A stretch of DNA of 64,000 nucleotides, taken from an uncultured Balneola sp. (GTDB taxonomy: Bacteria; Bacteroidota; Rhodothermia; Balneolales; Balneolaceae). Numbering within the stretch: position 1 is the first letter of the stretch; each line of letters opens with the position of its first letter. The notes under the pieces were generated by a model. The model was not told where the DNA came from, searched no databases, and saw only the letters and a list, made by a program, of their open reading frames with translations. The stretch spans positions 1-64,000 of the forward strand of contig CAJXQC010000003.1 in the NCBI GenBank assembly GCA_913058495.1, written 5' to 3'. A program made the translations under genes and the position numbers. Shown in pieces: positions 43,434 to 52,336 of this stretch.

Positions 43434-45971
43434 CTAAGCTGCTTGATCCCGTAATATTTCCAAAGGCGGGCGTGTGTGAATTCCTCTGGTATTCAATAAC
43501 CCGATGGTGAGAACCAAACCAATTAGAATTAGTGTCTCAATTCCCAGAATGGCAAAATTCGGTACAAAGTCGATATCAAAATAGAAGTACCCTAACAGAG
43601 CGCTGGCTCCAACAGAAAGAGTGAGACCGGTTAGAGCTGCCATGATTCCCAGAAATACATATTCAATGACCTGTATTTTGATAACCTGCTTTTGTTTGGC
43701 TCCCAATGTCCTTAATAAAACAGCTTCTCGTATTCTTTGATATCTGCTGGTTGCAGCCGAACCGGCCAGCACGATCAAACCCGTAATAATGCTGAACAAA
43801 CCAATGAACTGTATCACAAATGTAATTTTATCTATGAAATCACGAACGGTTTCAAGTACTTGTCCTATATCAATTGCAGATACATTCGGGTAAGCCTGAA
43901 CGATTTTTTGCTGTAATTCTAAAGAAGCCTCTCTGCTTGGAGTATTTAATGTTGTTGCAAAAAATTGTGGAGCAGGTTCAAGTACTCCTGTTGGGAAAAC
44001 CACGAAGAAATTAGGTTGCGGTGTTTGCCAATCAACAGTTCTTGTTCCAGCGATAAAGCTGGAAATTGGAATTCCCTGAACATCCCAAATTAAGGTGTCG
44101 CCAACCTGAGCATTTAAATCACTCATTAAATCAGTGGAGACAGAAATAGGAACAAGGTCTTCCGGATCTGTAACGGTTCCTATAAATGTGCCGGAATCTA
44201 CGGTCTCAGTAGAAATCAGAGAATCTCTGTAAGTAGATCGGTATTCGCGATTCAACGCCCAGCTTCTTGGTTTACGACTGGAATCAGCCATAAACTCGGC
44301 AACGGTAGTATCATTAATGGATTGCAAGCGCATAGTTACAATGGGCACATTTTGAAGCAGCTCCATGTCATTATCCAGAATGATCTTGTTTACGCCTTCA
44401 TTCTGATCGTACTGAATATCGTAAAGTGCAAGGTTTGGAAGATCCTGACCATCATCGAAATTAATGGTTCCCAAAAGCATGTCCTGCGTCAGATAAAGAG
44501 AACTTATTAATGTTACTCCCAGTCCAAAAGTGAGAAGTAAGGTAGAGGTTTGGTTATTCGGGCGATACAGGTTTGCCAACCCCTGTCTGAATTCATAACC
44601 AAAAGATTTAGGGTTAAACTTCTGTGCTCCTTTCATTATTAAAAAAGCAATTCCTGATAATAACAAAAGACAGAAAACGAGCCCGAGAGTAAAGAAAATA
44701 GCTGCTAGAATATCATTTAGCATTAACCAAGCATATCCAACTACAGAGATACCAATCAAACCAAATAAAGAGAACCTTGTTATCCAGCTAAGGAGTTTGG
44801 AAAGGTTTATATCAACAGAACGAAGAGTAAAAAGAGGAGATATTTTGCGAACGGCGAGCAACGGAAAAAGGGCAAAAATCAGAGAAATGGAGACCCCAGT
44901 AATTATTCCAATAAAAATTGAACTCCATGAGAGTGCTAACTCTATATCAACGGGAACAAAATCTTGTACCAAAACAGGTAGATAAAGCTGAATCAATGAA
45001 CCAATAAAAGCACCGATTGAAGATCCTATAAATCCCATAAATACAGCCTGGATCAAATAAATACTCATTGCTTGATTGGATGACGCTCCAACACAGCGAA
45101 GTACAGCTACAGTACTTATCTTTTGTCGGATATAAACAAATATAGAGCTGGCAACACCAATCCCGCCGAGTAGCAATGCTATAAACCCAATCAAGTTCAG
45201 GAAGTTCGACAAATACAGGATAGCTTCGCCAACTTCTTCTTTTCGTTCGGCTACGTCATCATAACCAAAACGTACAGAATCGTTCATGGCATCCAGAGTC
45301 GCTTCCACAAGAATTGGATCTGTCCCTTCCGGATATTTTATATAGGAAATATATTCAAGCTGACTTCCGCGTTGAAGAAGTCCTGTTGCTTCGATGTTCT
45401 CTTTGGGAATATAAATTCTTGGACCAAAAAAAGAAGCAGCAACCGGTTGACCGGGAATTTCCTGTAAAGCTCCTGCAATTTCATATGTTAATAATCCGAT
45501 CTTAACAGAATCACCGGGTTGTAATCCGAACTGAAGTAAAATTGGTTCATCAACCAAAGCTCCTGCAGTTTTTTGAAAAGTTTCAGAAGCAGATTGAGGA
45601 TCGGTTTTAAGCTCGCCGTAATAAGGAAAATCGCCTTCCAAGGCAGTTATTTGAGAAAGTCTTGTAGTCCCTGATTTAGGGAAGTAAGCCATTGAAGTGA
45701 AACTTAAAGCATCCGAGCGTTCTCCACCTAAGGAATCGAGATAAGTCTCCAATTCGTCGTGGAACGGGGAATTTTTTTCAACTTCAAGATCGGCGCCAAG
45801 CAGTTCTTTTGATTGTTCATTTATACTATCATTGAGATTCTCTCTGAAGGAGCTGATCGCCACCTGAGCAGCTACACCAACGATTATAGCTGCCAGATAA
45901 AGAAATAATTTCTTTCTGTTGGAGCGGGAATCCCGCCATGCCATTTTAAAGATCCAGAATAATTTATTCAC
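43434..45971 (-). CDS. FtsX-family ABC transporter permease, YbbP-like
   Basis: An 845-residue inner-membrane protein. The layout is an N-terminal TM (FLYLAAIIVGVAAQVAIS), a periplasmic MacB-type domain, three TM segments, two further central TM segments, a second periplasmic region and a final FtsX group (LIVLAGSAATSRYQRIREAVLLRTLGA). This duplicated FtsX pattern is that of YbbP-like permeases, which work with a LolD/YbbA-type ATPase in envelope lipid or lipoprotein processes. It overlaps its ATPase gene by 4 bp (ATGA). In other bacteria the pair neighbours tesA, which is found here at 50.7 kb in the opposite direction. Confidence 0.85.
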   Translation of the reverse strand: MNKLFWIFKMAWRDSRSNRKKLFLYLAAIIVGVAAQVAISSFRENLNDSINEQSKELLGADLEVEKNSPFHDELETYLDSLGGERSDALSFTSMAYFPKSGTTRLSQITALEGDFPYYGELKTDPQSASETFQKTAGALVDEPILLQFGLQPGDSVKIGLLTYEIAGALQEIPGQPVAASFFGPRIYIPKENIEATGLLQRGSQLEYISYIKYPEGTDPILVEATLDAMNDSVRFGYDDVAERKEEVGEAILYLSNFLNLIGFIALLLGGIGVASSIFVYIRQKISTVAVLRCVGASSNQAMSIYLIQAVFMGFIGSSIGAFIGSLIQLYLPVLVQDFVPVDIELALSWSSIFIGIITGVSISLIFALFPLLAVRKISPLFTLRSVDINLSKLLSWITRFSLFGLIGISVVGYAWLMLNDILAAIFFTLGLVFCLLLLSGIAFLIMKGAQKFNPKSFGYEFRQGLANLYRPNNQTSTLLLTFGLGVTLISSLYLTQDMLLGTINFDDGQDLPNLALYDIQYDQNEGVNKIILDNDMELLQNVPIVTMRLQSINDTTVAEFMADSSRKPRSWALNREYRSTYRDSLISTETVDSGTFIGTVTDPEDLVPISVSTDLMSDLNAQVGDTLIWDVQGIPISSFIAGTRTVDWQTPQPNFFVVFPTGVLEPAPQFFATTLNTPSREASLELQQKIVQAYPNVSAIDIGQVLETVRDFIDKITFVIQFIGLFSIITGLIVLAGSAATSRYQRIREAVLLRTLGAKQKQVIKIQVIEYVFLGIMAALTGLTLSVGASALLGYFYFDIDFVPNFAILGIETLILIGLVLTIGLLNTRGIHTRPPLEILRDQAA

Positions 45972-46672
45972 GCTACAGCTTCCCCTGAAGATTTAAAGAC
46001 ATCAGAATCGACTTCTCCGTTTTTCAATTTTATTACCCGATCACATTTATCCGCAAGGTCAAGATCATGTGTAACCAGTACTAGTGTTGTGCCCTGTTTT
46101 CTGTTCAAGTCAAATATCAGATTTTCGATATGTTCACCTGTTTCAGAATCCAGATTCCCGGTTGGTTCATCAGCGAAAAGTATTTTCGGGTTATTAATAA
46201 AAGCTCTTGCTACTGCAACCCGTTGTTGTTCACCACCTGAGAGTTGGGTAGGGTAGTGATGGGAGCGTTCCCCTAATCCTACTTCTTCGAGAAGTTCTAT
46301 CGCTCGTTCACGAACCTGATTTGTCGCTTCGCCACGTAGCTCTAAAGGAACCATAACATTTTCAGCGGCTGTGAGGGTGGGAACTAACTGAAATGTTTGA
46401 AAAACGAATCCGACGTGTCGATTGCGAACTTCAGCTCTTTGGTCTTCATTGAGGGGTTTTAAATTGATTCCGTTTAGTGTGACATCTCCGGATGTAGGTT
46501 GATCTAATCCCGCAGATAATCCCAATAAAGTTGTTTTCCCACTTCCTGATGGTCCAACAATTGCGCAAGAGATACCTTCTTCAATTTCGAAAGTTACATT
46601 GTCCACAACGGTAAGTGTTTTGTCTCCGCTTTTAAATTGACGGGTTAAACTTTCCAGTTTTAAAATATGATT
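45968..46672 (-). CDS. ABC transporter ATP-binding protein, YbbA/LolD-like
   Basis: About 234 residues from a GTG at 46672 (VNHILKLESLTRQF); the track uses a TTG eight codons earlier, and the choice is uncertain. Walker A GPSGSGKTTLLGLS, signature LSGGEQQRVAVARAF, Walker B KILFADEPTGNLD and the FQTFQLVPTLTAAENV phrase place it with LolD/MacB-type ATPases. It couples to the FtsX-like permease that overlaps it. Such mechano-ABC pairs drive envelope transport or conformational work across the periplasm without moving a substrate through the membrane. Confidence 0.88.
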   Translation of the reverse strand, partial: NHILKLESLTRQFKSGDKTLTVVDNVTFEIEEGISCAIVGPSGSGKTTLLGLSAGLDQPTSGDVTLNGINLKPLNEDQRAEVRNRHVGFVFQTFQLVPTLTAAENVMVPLELRGEATNQVRERAIELLEEVGLGERSHHYPTQLSGGEQQRVAVARAFINNPKILFADEPTGNLDSETGEHIENLIFDLNRKQGTTLVLVTHDLDLADKCDRVIKLKNGEVDSDVFKSSGEAVA

Positions 46673-46843
46673 CACAAGTATGTATTTTTTTGTCAAATAA
46701 CATTCAACTAAGATATATTCATTCCAAGTTTTCAGGTTATTTTAATATTGGTTAAACATCCAAAAGGGGAACAAATCCGTACTCTTAGAATAGAAATAGT
46801 AGCATAGATACTAATTTCATTTAATAGGGTTTTCGGTTACGAA

Positions 46844-47266
46844 ATGTTGGCAAATAAGTTAGAAATAAATAAAAAGGATGAAAACTTGTCATCAAAGTTT
46901 AACATCGTTCTTATAGACCAGAACGAAATGTTGCTGGATCTATTGGATCATGAACTTACCAAGTACAAAGGCTTTTCAGTGACACATACTTCTAATGGCG
47001 CTGAGTTTTTAAATAGCAGTGAAGTTGAGCCTGATCTTATACTAATGGATATGATCATGGAAGGGGTAAATGGTATTGAATTAATAAAAAAAATTAAATC
47101 TGAGGATAGATTTGCTGAAACAAAGATCATAATCTTGTCCGAAAAACTTAATGAACCCGTTGTTGAGCAATTAAAATCATTAAATGTTCATGATGTTATT
47201 CAAAAGCCTGCTAACATAGGAGAAGTGCTTTTTAAGGTTAAAAGATCTGTAAGAGATCAGATTTAA
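46844..47266 (+). CDS. Receiver-only response regulator
   Basis: A 140-residue single-domain CheY-like protein. The acidic residue Asp25 (VLIDQNE), the phospho-acceptor Asp69 (LILMDMIMEG), the hydroxyl residue in KIIILSEK and the lysine in VIQKPAN are all in place, so it should be phosphorylatable. There is no output domain; it must act through a partner. No kinase is next to it. It is 69 bp before the HEAT-repeat gene and leads the cassette with the glycosyltransferase, which suggests control of polysaccharide synthesis at the protein level. The N-terminal 18 residues before the fold are Lys/Glu/Asn rich. Confidence 0.85.
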   Translation: MLANKLEINKKDENLSSKFNIVLIDQNEMLLDLLDHELTKYKGFSVTHTSNGAEFLNSSEVEPDLILMDMIMEGVNGIELIKKIKSEDRFAETKIIILSEKLNEPVVEQLKSLNVHDVIQKPANIGEVLFKVKRSVRDQI

Positions 47267-47334
47267 CAGGGACTTATATTATCTATTCTGAATCACAAAT
47301 ACTTTTTTTACTGCTTCTTGTATCGGTTATAATT

Positions 47335-48384
47335 TTGGCAATCGGTGCTTACTTAGCATTGATGGTCATAATCTCAAGGTTTCTAACATTAAGGGACAAA
47401 AAAAAATATCGGTCCCTAAAAAACAAATATTCTACTCTTGTTTTTGAATCGATGAGAAACAACAAAGCTCGTGAAGGCTTATTCGAGTTGCTAAGAACGA
47501 AATCGAAGCACATTCCTATAGTAAAAGAAGTATGTACTGAGCTTTTAAGAGATGTTGGAGGTGAAACTAAAAACAGTGTTATAGAGATTTTAGAGCACCC
47601 TTTGATCAAAGATCATTATCTGAAGTACTTTAATAGTTATAATAAAAAAAGGAAAGTTAAGAGCCTTCTTTATTTCAGAAGTATTAAAACACTTCCGGAT
47701 GCGCAGGAATCTAGAGCGGTATCTCTACTTGATCATCGGTTACACTATTTGGCACATGCTAGTGCTTTGGTAATTTTAGCTTCTGCTAAAGATAATTTGC
47801 ATGAATCTGTTTTGATAAAAATGAGCAAAAGATCTGAGGATTGTAAGTTTACTTTTGTTGAGCTTTTATGGGAATACTGGGATAATGAATTTATATCCAA
47901 ACAAGATAAGTTTATTTGTTTTCAAGTTCTTTTGGGTTCAGAAGACATATCTGTTGAGATGAAAGCATTATTAGTTAGGATAATATCCAGCTTTAACGAA
48001 AAAGAGTTTTCTATTTACTTTCTTGATATTCTAAAATTCCTGATTGAGTTAGATTTACAAAAAAAACATTATCCTTTTATGGCTGCATTGATCAGTGCAT
48101 TAGGTAAATTTGATTTTAAAACAGCGGAAAAGGAGATAATAAAAGCAATATCAGTTGACAACAAATCGGTAAAAATAGCAGCAATAAGAGCTTTAATTAA
48201 ATTCAAAACTACCAGGGCAATTCAGGAATTAGCAACTATTTATAGTACTTCTAAAGGTTACTTAAAAAAAGAGATCAGTTATTTGATAGAACACGATTCG
48301 GATCTCTCGAAACTTATAATTGGATCAGAAGTTACAGTAAAAAATATTAAAGACACTGAACGAGAGCTTAATCATGATTTTTGA
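47335..48384 (+). CDS. Membrane-anchored HEAT-repeat protein
   Basis: About 350 residues: an N-terminal membrane segment followed by a basic linker (LRDKKKYRSLKNKY) and alpha-helical HEAT-like repeats (RAVSLLDHRLHYLAHASALVILAS and KIAAIRALIKFKTTRAIQELA). HEAT arrays serve as protein-binding scaffolds. The track start, a TTG, cuts through the membrane helix: the frame is open back to 47266 and encodes the complete helix ILFLLLLVSVIILAIGAYLA, but no ATG, GTG or TTG lies in that part, only ATT at 47278 (preceded by AGGGA) or a CTG. The true start is thus uncertain. The end overlaps the glycosyltransferase start by 11 bp, so the two proteins are probably partners in the membrane. Confidence 0.72.
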   Translation: MAIGAYLALMVIISRFLTLRDKKKYRSLKNKYSTLVFESMRNNKAREGLFELLRTKSKHIPIVKEVCTELLRDVGGETKNSVIEILEHPLIKDHYLKYFNSYNKKRKVKSLLYFRSIKTLPDAQESRAVSLLDHRLHYLAHASALVILASAKDNLHESVLIKMSKRSEDCKFTFVELLWEYWDNEFISKQDKFICFQVLLGSEDISVEMKALLVRIISSFNEKEFSIYFLDILKFLIELDLQKKHYPFMAALISALGKFDFKTAEKEIIKAISVDNKSVKIAAIRALIKFKTTRAIQELATIYSTSKGYLKKEISYLIEHDSDLSKLIIGSEVTVKNIKDTERELNHDF

Positions 48385-49879
48385 AACCATCTTATTTTCA
48401 AGTTTTATTGATTCATTCAGCGATTTTGTTCTTGTATATTTTACTGCAATAAATGGATTTTATCTAACATTGGTAATAATCTCATTCTTTTATTTGAAGC
48501 TATTTAATCGGCAGAGAATAGCTTATGAGAGTAAAGGATTAATGAAGTCTGATCTTTATAAATCTGTCACAATTATTGTACCTGCATATAATGAAGAAAA
48601 AAATATTATTGAGAATGTGAGGTCATTAATGCAGGTAGACTTCAACGATTTTGAAGTTATAGTATCGAATGATGGCAGTACCGACGATACGCTCCAAAAG
48701 CTAATAGACGAATATGAGTTAGAGGAGTCAGATCTCTTTGTACCTAAAGGATTGAATTCAAAACCGATAAAAAAAGTATATAGATCAGGAATACACAACA
48801 ATCTGATTGTTCTTGATAAAGACAATGGTTCAAGAGCCGATGCTGTAAATGCTGCTATTAACATAGCTCATAAAGATCTGATCTGTACTATTGATGCAGA
48901 TTCCTGGCTTGAACAAAATGTACTTCGAAAAATGTTGAGAGCATTTATTGAGGATGATAAAACTATAGGGGTTGGGGGAATTATTCGGGTATCAAATGGA
49001 TGTGAGTTTGAGAATAATACAATGAAGGAGATTAAACTCCCCAAAAAATTGGTTTCAAAAATGCAGGTTTTGGAATATATAAGATCGTTTCTATTTGGAA
49101 GAATTGGATGGGATCAATTAAATAGCTTATTAATTATTTCAGGAGCATTTGGCGTTTTTGACAGAGAAGCAGTGCTAAAAGTAGGAGGTTATGATGTGGA
49201 GTCAATTGGTGAGGATTTCGAACTTACGTTAAGACTTCATAGACATTATAAAGAAGAGGGAATAGATTATAACATTCGTTTTTTCCCGGAACCTGTTTGT
49301 TGGACAGAAGTTCCGGCTACTTGGAATGAGCTTTCAAGTCAGAGGAACAGGTGGCAAAGAGGTCTTTTTGAAACTTTGGTTAAACATAAAAAAATGATTT
49401 TTAACCCTAAATATGGTTCAGTTGGGTTAATAGGTTTGCCTTTCTATCTCATTTTTGAATTGTTATCACCCGTAGTAGAATTTCTGGGTTATGCTTTGGT
49501 ACTGTTTCTGTTGATGACAGCAACATTGAATACTTCATTTGCACTACTGTTTTTTATCGCGGCTGTACTACTGGGAGTGGTGCTTTCCCTGAGCGCTGTT
49601 CTTTCTGATGAGTTTACCTATAAACAATATCCCAAAGTTAAAGATGCGCTACAGTTGATAGGCTTGGCAGTATTTGAGAATTTGGGATATCGTCAACTCC
49701 ATACCTGGTGGAGACTCAAAGGGATGTTTCATTATTTGAGAGGTAATAAGAATTGGGATTTAAAAGAAAGTGGTCTTTGGAAAAAAATTACAGAAGTCAC
49801 TCACTGGATATGGTTAGTGGTTATAAATGTTATAATTGCATTTTTATTTTGGTTTGGAATCAACGGAGTAGGATTATGA
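48374..49879 (+). CDS. Processive family 2 glycosyltransferase, poly-hexosamine synthase type
   Basis: A 501-residue membrane glycosyltransferase. N-terminal TM (about 15-45), then the GT-A domain with VPAYNEEKNIIENV (near 67), SNDGSTDDT, the metal-binding IDADSWLE (near 172), the acceptor/base motif GEDFELTLR (near 279) and the processivity motif QRNRWQRG (near 322), then C-terminal TM segments. This Q-x-x-R-W set is that of PgaC/IcaA, cellulose and hyaluronan synthases, so a beta-linked homopolymer or simple repeat is the expected product, made at the inner membrane and passed across. No PilZ domain is seen. It overlaps the HEAT protein and the YaiO barrel (ATGA), indicating a tightly linked machine. 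Confidence 0.88.
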   Translation: MIFETILFSSFIDSFSDFVLVYFTAINGFYLTLVIISFFYLKLFNRQRIAYESKGLMKSDLYKSVTIIVPAYNEEKNIIENVRSLMQVDFNDFEVIVSNDGSTDDTLQKLIDEYELEESDLFVPKGLNSKPIKKVYRSGIHNNLIVLDKDNGSRADAVNAAINIAHKDLICTIDADSWLEQNVLRKMLRAFIEDDKTIGVGGIIRVSNGCEFENNTMKEIKLPKKLVSKMQVLEYIRSFLFGRIGWDQLNSLLIISGAFGVFDREAVLKVGGYDVESIGEDFELTLRLHRHYKEEGIDYNIRFFPEPVCWTEVPATWNELSSQRNRWQRGLFETLVKHKKMIFNPKYGSVGLIGLPFYLIFELLSPVVEFLGYALVLFLLMTATLNTSFALLFFIAAVLLGVVLSLSAVLSDEFTYKQYPKVKDALQLIGLAVFENLGYRQLHTWWRLKGMFHYLRGNKNWDLKESGLWKKITEVTHWIWLVVINVIIAFLFWFGINGVGL

Positions 49880-50655
49880 GAAAATTATTTCTTCAAATAT
49901 TCATAATGGCTCTGGTGTCTTTTTCTGCATTTGCTCAATCAGATACTGAATTTAGCAACTCTATATCTATTTCAGATGAATACGTTTTTGTAGAGGGAAT
50001 CGATAATTGGAATATTGTGCAGTTGGGATATGAAAGGAGGATGAATTCTTTAACTCTGATTTCAAGACTTCAATATGCTGATAGGTTAGGACAGAATGGG
50101 ACATTCTTATCTTTTATCGGTTATCCTGAATTTTCTGAGAATTCGTATGGATATGTGAACCTTGGTTTTTCACCTGATAATTCCAACCTTTTTCCTGAGT
50201 TGAGATTTTCGTCCGCTTTTTACCACTCAGTTACTGATCAGCTAGTTGGTGGAGCCGGGTTCCAATACACAAAAGTACCGGGAGAGGATGCGTTTGTCGC
50301 AAATATATATGCTAATTATTACTTCGGGAATTATCTGCTTTTGATCAGACCTTCTTATTTAATTGATGACTCGAACAGTTCGTTTTCAGGCGCAGTATCA
50401 CTACGGAGATACTATAATTCAGCAAAAAGCTACGGGGAATTTTTAATAGGAGCAGGCAGGAGTATAGAAAATTCTACTTTAGAAGATGCCTTTCAGCAAA
50501 CTTACCTGAACAGAATAGCCGCTTTGAAACTAGATCACTCACTTTCGGATGAATGGTCTCTTCAAAGTTCATTAACTTTAAGCCGAAATGATTTTTCAAG
50601 TGGAACGGAAAGAAATCAGTTTGGAGTTCGTTTAGGAGTTACAAGAAATTTTTAA
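49876..50655 (+). CDS. YaiO-family outer-membrane beta-barrel protein
   Basis: A 259-residue exported protein from ATG 49876 (signal MRKLFLQIFIMALVSFSAFAQ), overlapping the glycosyltransferase stop. The mature part is made of amphipathic strands, with GYPEFSENSYGYVNLGFSP, SAFYHSVTDQLVGGAGFQY and IYANYYFGNYLLLIRPSYL, and ends in Phe (GVTRNF), the usual barrel end. The pattern fits the YaiO family. In E. coli, yaiO lies near a glycosyltransferase gene (yaiP) and a PIG-L deacetylase gene (yaiS), as here. The likely role is export of the polymer across the outer membrane. The track start at 49753 is inside the glycosyltransferase and is rejected. Confidence 0.82.
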   Translation: MRKLFLQIFIMALVSFSAFAQSDTEFSNSISISDEYVFVEGIDNWNIVQLGYERRMNSLTLISRLQYADRLGQNGTFLSFIGYPEFSENSYGYVNLGFSPDNSNLFPELRFSSAFYHSVTDQLVGGAGFQYTKVPGEDAFVANIYANYYFGNYLLLIRPSYLIDDSNSSFSGAVSLRRYYNSAKSYGEFLIGAGRSIENSTLEDAFQQTYLNRIAALKLDHSLSDEWSLQSSLTLSRNDFSSGTERNQFGVRLGVTRNF

Positions 50656-50672
50656 AAGTTGAAAGCGTGAGA

Positions 50673-51290
50673 ATGAAATCAATAGTACTTACAATAGTTT
50701 TGTCTGTTTTGATGTGTATTAGTTTAGAAGCTCAGCAGAAAAAGTCGATCTTGTTTTTTGGAGACAGCATCTCAGCGGGATATGGCATTCAGCCTCAACA
50801 AGCATTCCCGGCTGTCATTCAGGATAAGATAGATTCTTTGGGTTTGAATTACGAAGTGATCAACGGTGGATTGAGTGGCGAGACTTCGGCAGGCGGTTTA
50901 AGACGGATCAATTGGGTTTTACAAAGAAATATCGACATAATGATCCTTGAATTGGGAGGAAATGATGGACTTCGGGGTATAGATCTTTCATCAACAAAAG
51001 ATAATCTTCAGCAAATTATAGATCGAGCTAAGGCAAAAAATCCGGAGATCGAGATCATAATTGCCGGAATGCAGGTTCCTCCTAATCTGGGAACAGACTA
51101 TACTAAGGAATTTCAGGATCTGTATCCGGAACTGGCTGAGAAGAATAATCTCACCTTGATCCCTTTAATTCTGGACGAAGTAGGAGGGAGAGATGAATTC
51201 ATGCAGCCCGATCAAATTCACCCAAATGTGAAAGGACATAAAGTTGTTGCTGAAACTGTTTGGGAAACGCTAAAGCCATTTTTAGATTAA
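50673..51290 (+). CDS. tesA: SGNH hydrolase, TesA-type arylesterase/lysophospholipase
   Basis: A 205-residue exported esterase from ATG 50673 (signal MKSIVLTIVLSVLMCISLEAQ). SGNH blocks are FFGDSISAGYG (Ser nucleophile), the Gly and Asn blocks including LELGGNDGLRG, and DQIHPNVKGH (Asp/His). This block set and length match TesA. It acts in the periplasm on thioesters, lysophospholipids or acyl groups. It begins 17 bp after the YaiO stop, so it is co-transcribed with the polysaccharide cassette and might remove acyl groups from the polymer, but it may also be the ancestral partner of the ybbAP pair at 43.4-46.7 kb. Confidence 0.88.
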   Translation: MKSIVLTIVLSVLMCISLEAQQKKSILFFGDSISAGYGIQPQQAFPAVIQDKIDSLGLNYEVINGGLSGETSAGGLRRINWVLQRNIDIMILELGGNDGLRGIDLSSTKDNLQQIIDRAKAKNPEIEIIIAGMQVPPNLGTDYTKEFQDLYPELAEKNNLTLIPLILDEVGGRDEFMQPDQIHPNVKGHKVVAETVWETLKPFLD

Positions 51291-51296
51291 TTGAAG

Positions 51297-51351
51297 TCTG
51301 ACAGGATCTATTGACTTTATAAGCATGGCTTGAAGTTTAAATCCTGTCAGA
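51297..51351. repeat. Long-looped inverted repeat between tesA and the PIG-L gene
   Basis: Arms TCTGACAGGAT and ATCCTGTCAGA (11 bp, perfect) are separated by 33 bp. The CTGACAGGAT phrase resembles a dispersed repeat I know from Bacteroidota intergenic regions. It lies between two genes of the same direction and may attenuate read-through. Confidence 0.6.
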
Positions 51352-51370
51352 GTCACCAAAACTTAAATAC

Positions 51371-52261
51371 ATGAAAAAAATACTTTTCTTTCTTCTTCTT
51401 CTTCTTTCACCTTTTGGAATAGAAGCTCAAGACTCAACATTAAACTACCAACCTAAGATCTTGTTGATAACAGCACATCCCGATGATGATGCTCTTTTTT
51501 CTGCCACAATTTGGAAAACGACAAGGTTGTTGGGAGGAACTGTTGATCTTGCACTTATGACGAATGGAGAAGGTGGTTACAAATACTCTACTTTGGGAAA
51601 TTATATTTACGGTAAAGATCTGGATGAAGAAGAAGTTGGAAGAGATTACTTACCCGGCATCAGAAAAAAAGAGCTGATGGCAGGTGGTGATGTTGTTGGG
51701 ATCAGGAATTATTTCTTTTTCGATCAGCAAGACTTCTACTATACACAGGATATAGAGGAAACCTTAGAAAAGTGGGACACCGAAAGTGTAGAAGCAAGAT
51801 TAGCTGATATTATGAAAGAGGAAGAATATGATTTTGTATTCATGATGTTGCCTTTTCATGGTAATCACGGACATCATAAAGCAGCTACTTTACTTGGATT
51901 AAGAGCGATTAAATCTCTTCCTGAAACTGAGCGGCCGATAGCTTTGCCATCTTTTGTAAGAAGACATGCTGAGGATGAAAGCATAGATTTTGGAATGATG
52001 GAAGGATATCCGATTACTAAAGTAAAGCCTGATATCCTGTTCGAATTTGACAGAAATCAAAAATTCGGGTTTGATGACCGGCTTGATTACAACATCATTG
52101 CAAACTGGGTTATTGCTGAACATAAAAGTCAGGGTACTATGCAGTTATTGATGAGAAATGGAGTAATCGAACAATATTGGTTTGCTGAATTAAATAGTGA
52201 TGATGACCTTGACAAAACCCGAAAGTTCTTCGAGGTCATAAATACTGTTCAACCTGACTAA
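51371..52261 (+). CDS. PIG-L family (LmbE-like) N-acetyl sugar deacetylase
   Basis: A 296-residue exported protein (signal ILFFLLLLLSPFGIEAQ) with the zinc site LITAHPDDDALF near residue 38 and a second motif GNHGHHKAATLLG near 165. PIG-L enzymes remove N-acetyl groups from GlcNAc-containing substrates. Located 80 bp after tesA in the same direction as the glycosyltransferase and YaiO barrel, it may de-N-acetylate the exported polymer, as PgaB does for poly-GlcNAc in other bacteria, although PgaB is an unrelated fold. The PIG-L family also acts on mycothiol and teicoplanin-like compounds, so substrate identity is inferred from context only. Confidence 0.85.
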   Translation: MKKILFFLLLLLSPFGIEAQDSTLNYQPKILLITAHPDDDALFSATIWKTTRLLGGTVDLALMTNGEGGYKYSTLGNYIYGKDLDEEEVGRDYLPGIRKKELMAGGDVVGIRNYFFFDQQDFYYTQDIEETLEKWDTESVEARLADIMKEEEYDFVFMMLPFHGNHGHHKAATLLGLRAIKSLPETERPIALPSFVRRHAEDESIDFGMMEGYPITKVKPDILFEFDRNQKFGFDDRLDYNIIANWVIAEHKSQGTMQLLMRNGVIEQYWFAELNSDDDLDKTRKFFEVINTVQPD

Positions 52262-52280
52262 CAGTCATAGCTAGTACCAA

Positions 52281-52314
52281 TCTGTAAAAGCGTATGGCCA
52301 TACGCTTTTACAGA
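52281..52314. terminator. 34-bp perfect palindrome between convergent genes
   Basis: Two 17-bp arms (TCTGTAAAAGCGTATGG and its reverse complement) abut with no spacer. The arms carry AAAA and TTTT runs so either strand can form a GC-centred hairpin followed by U residues; this suits a bidirectional terminator between the PIG-L gene and the SIMPL gene. A third partial copy, CCATACGCTTTTA, follows at 52327-52339 and includes the stop codon of the SIMPL gene. Confidence 0.75.
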
Positions 52315-52336
52315 TAAGTGTGCATACCATACGCTT

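Noticed and set aside
46672-46720. TTGACA at 46691-46696 (minus strand) as a -35 promoter box
   Set aside because: No matching -10 box follows at the right distance and Bacteroidota-type sigma factors do not use this box; the sequence is also part of an AT-rich leader.
49753-49875. N-terminal extension of the YaiO protein in the ORF track
   Set aside because: It lies inside the glycosyltransferase gene; the signal peptide begins at ATG 49876, which overlaps the stop codon.
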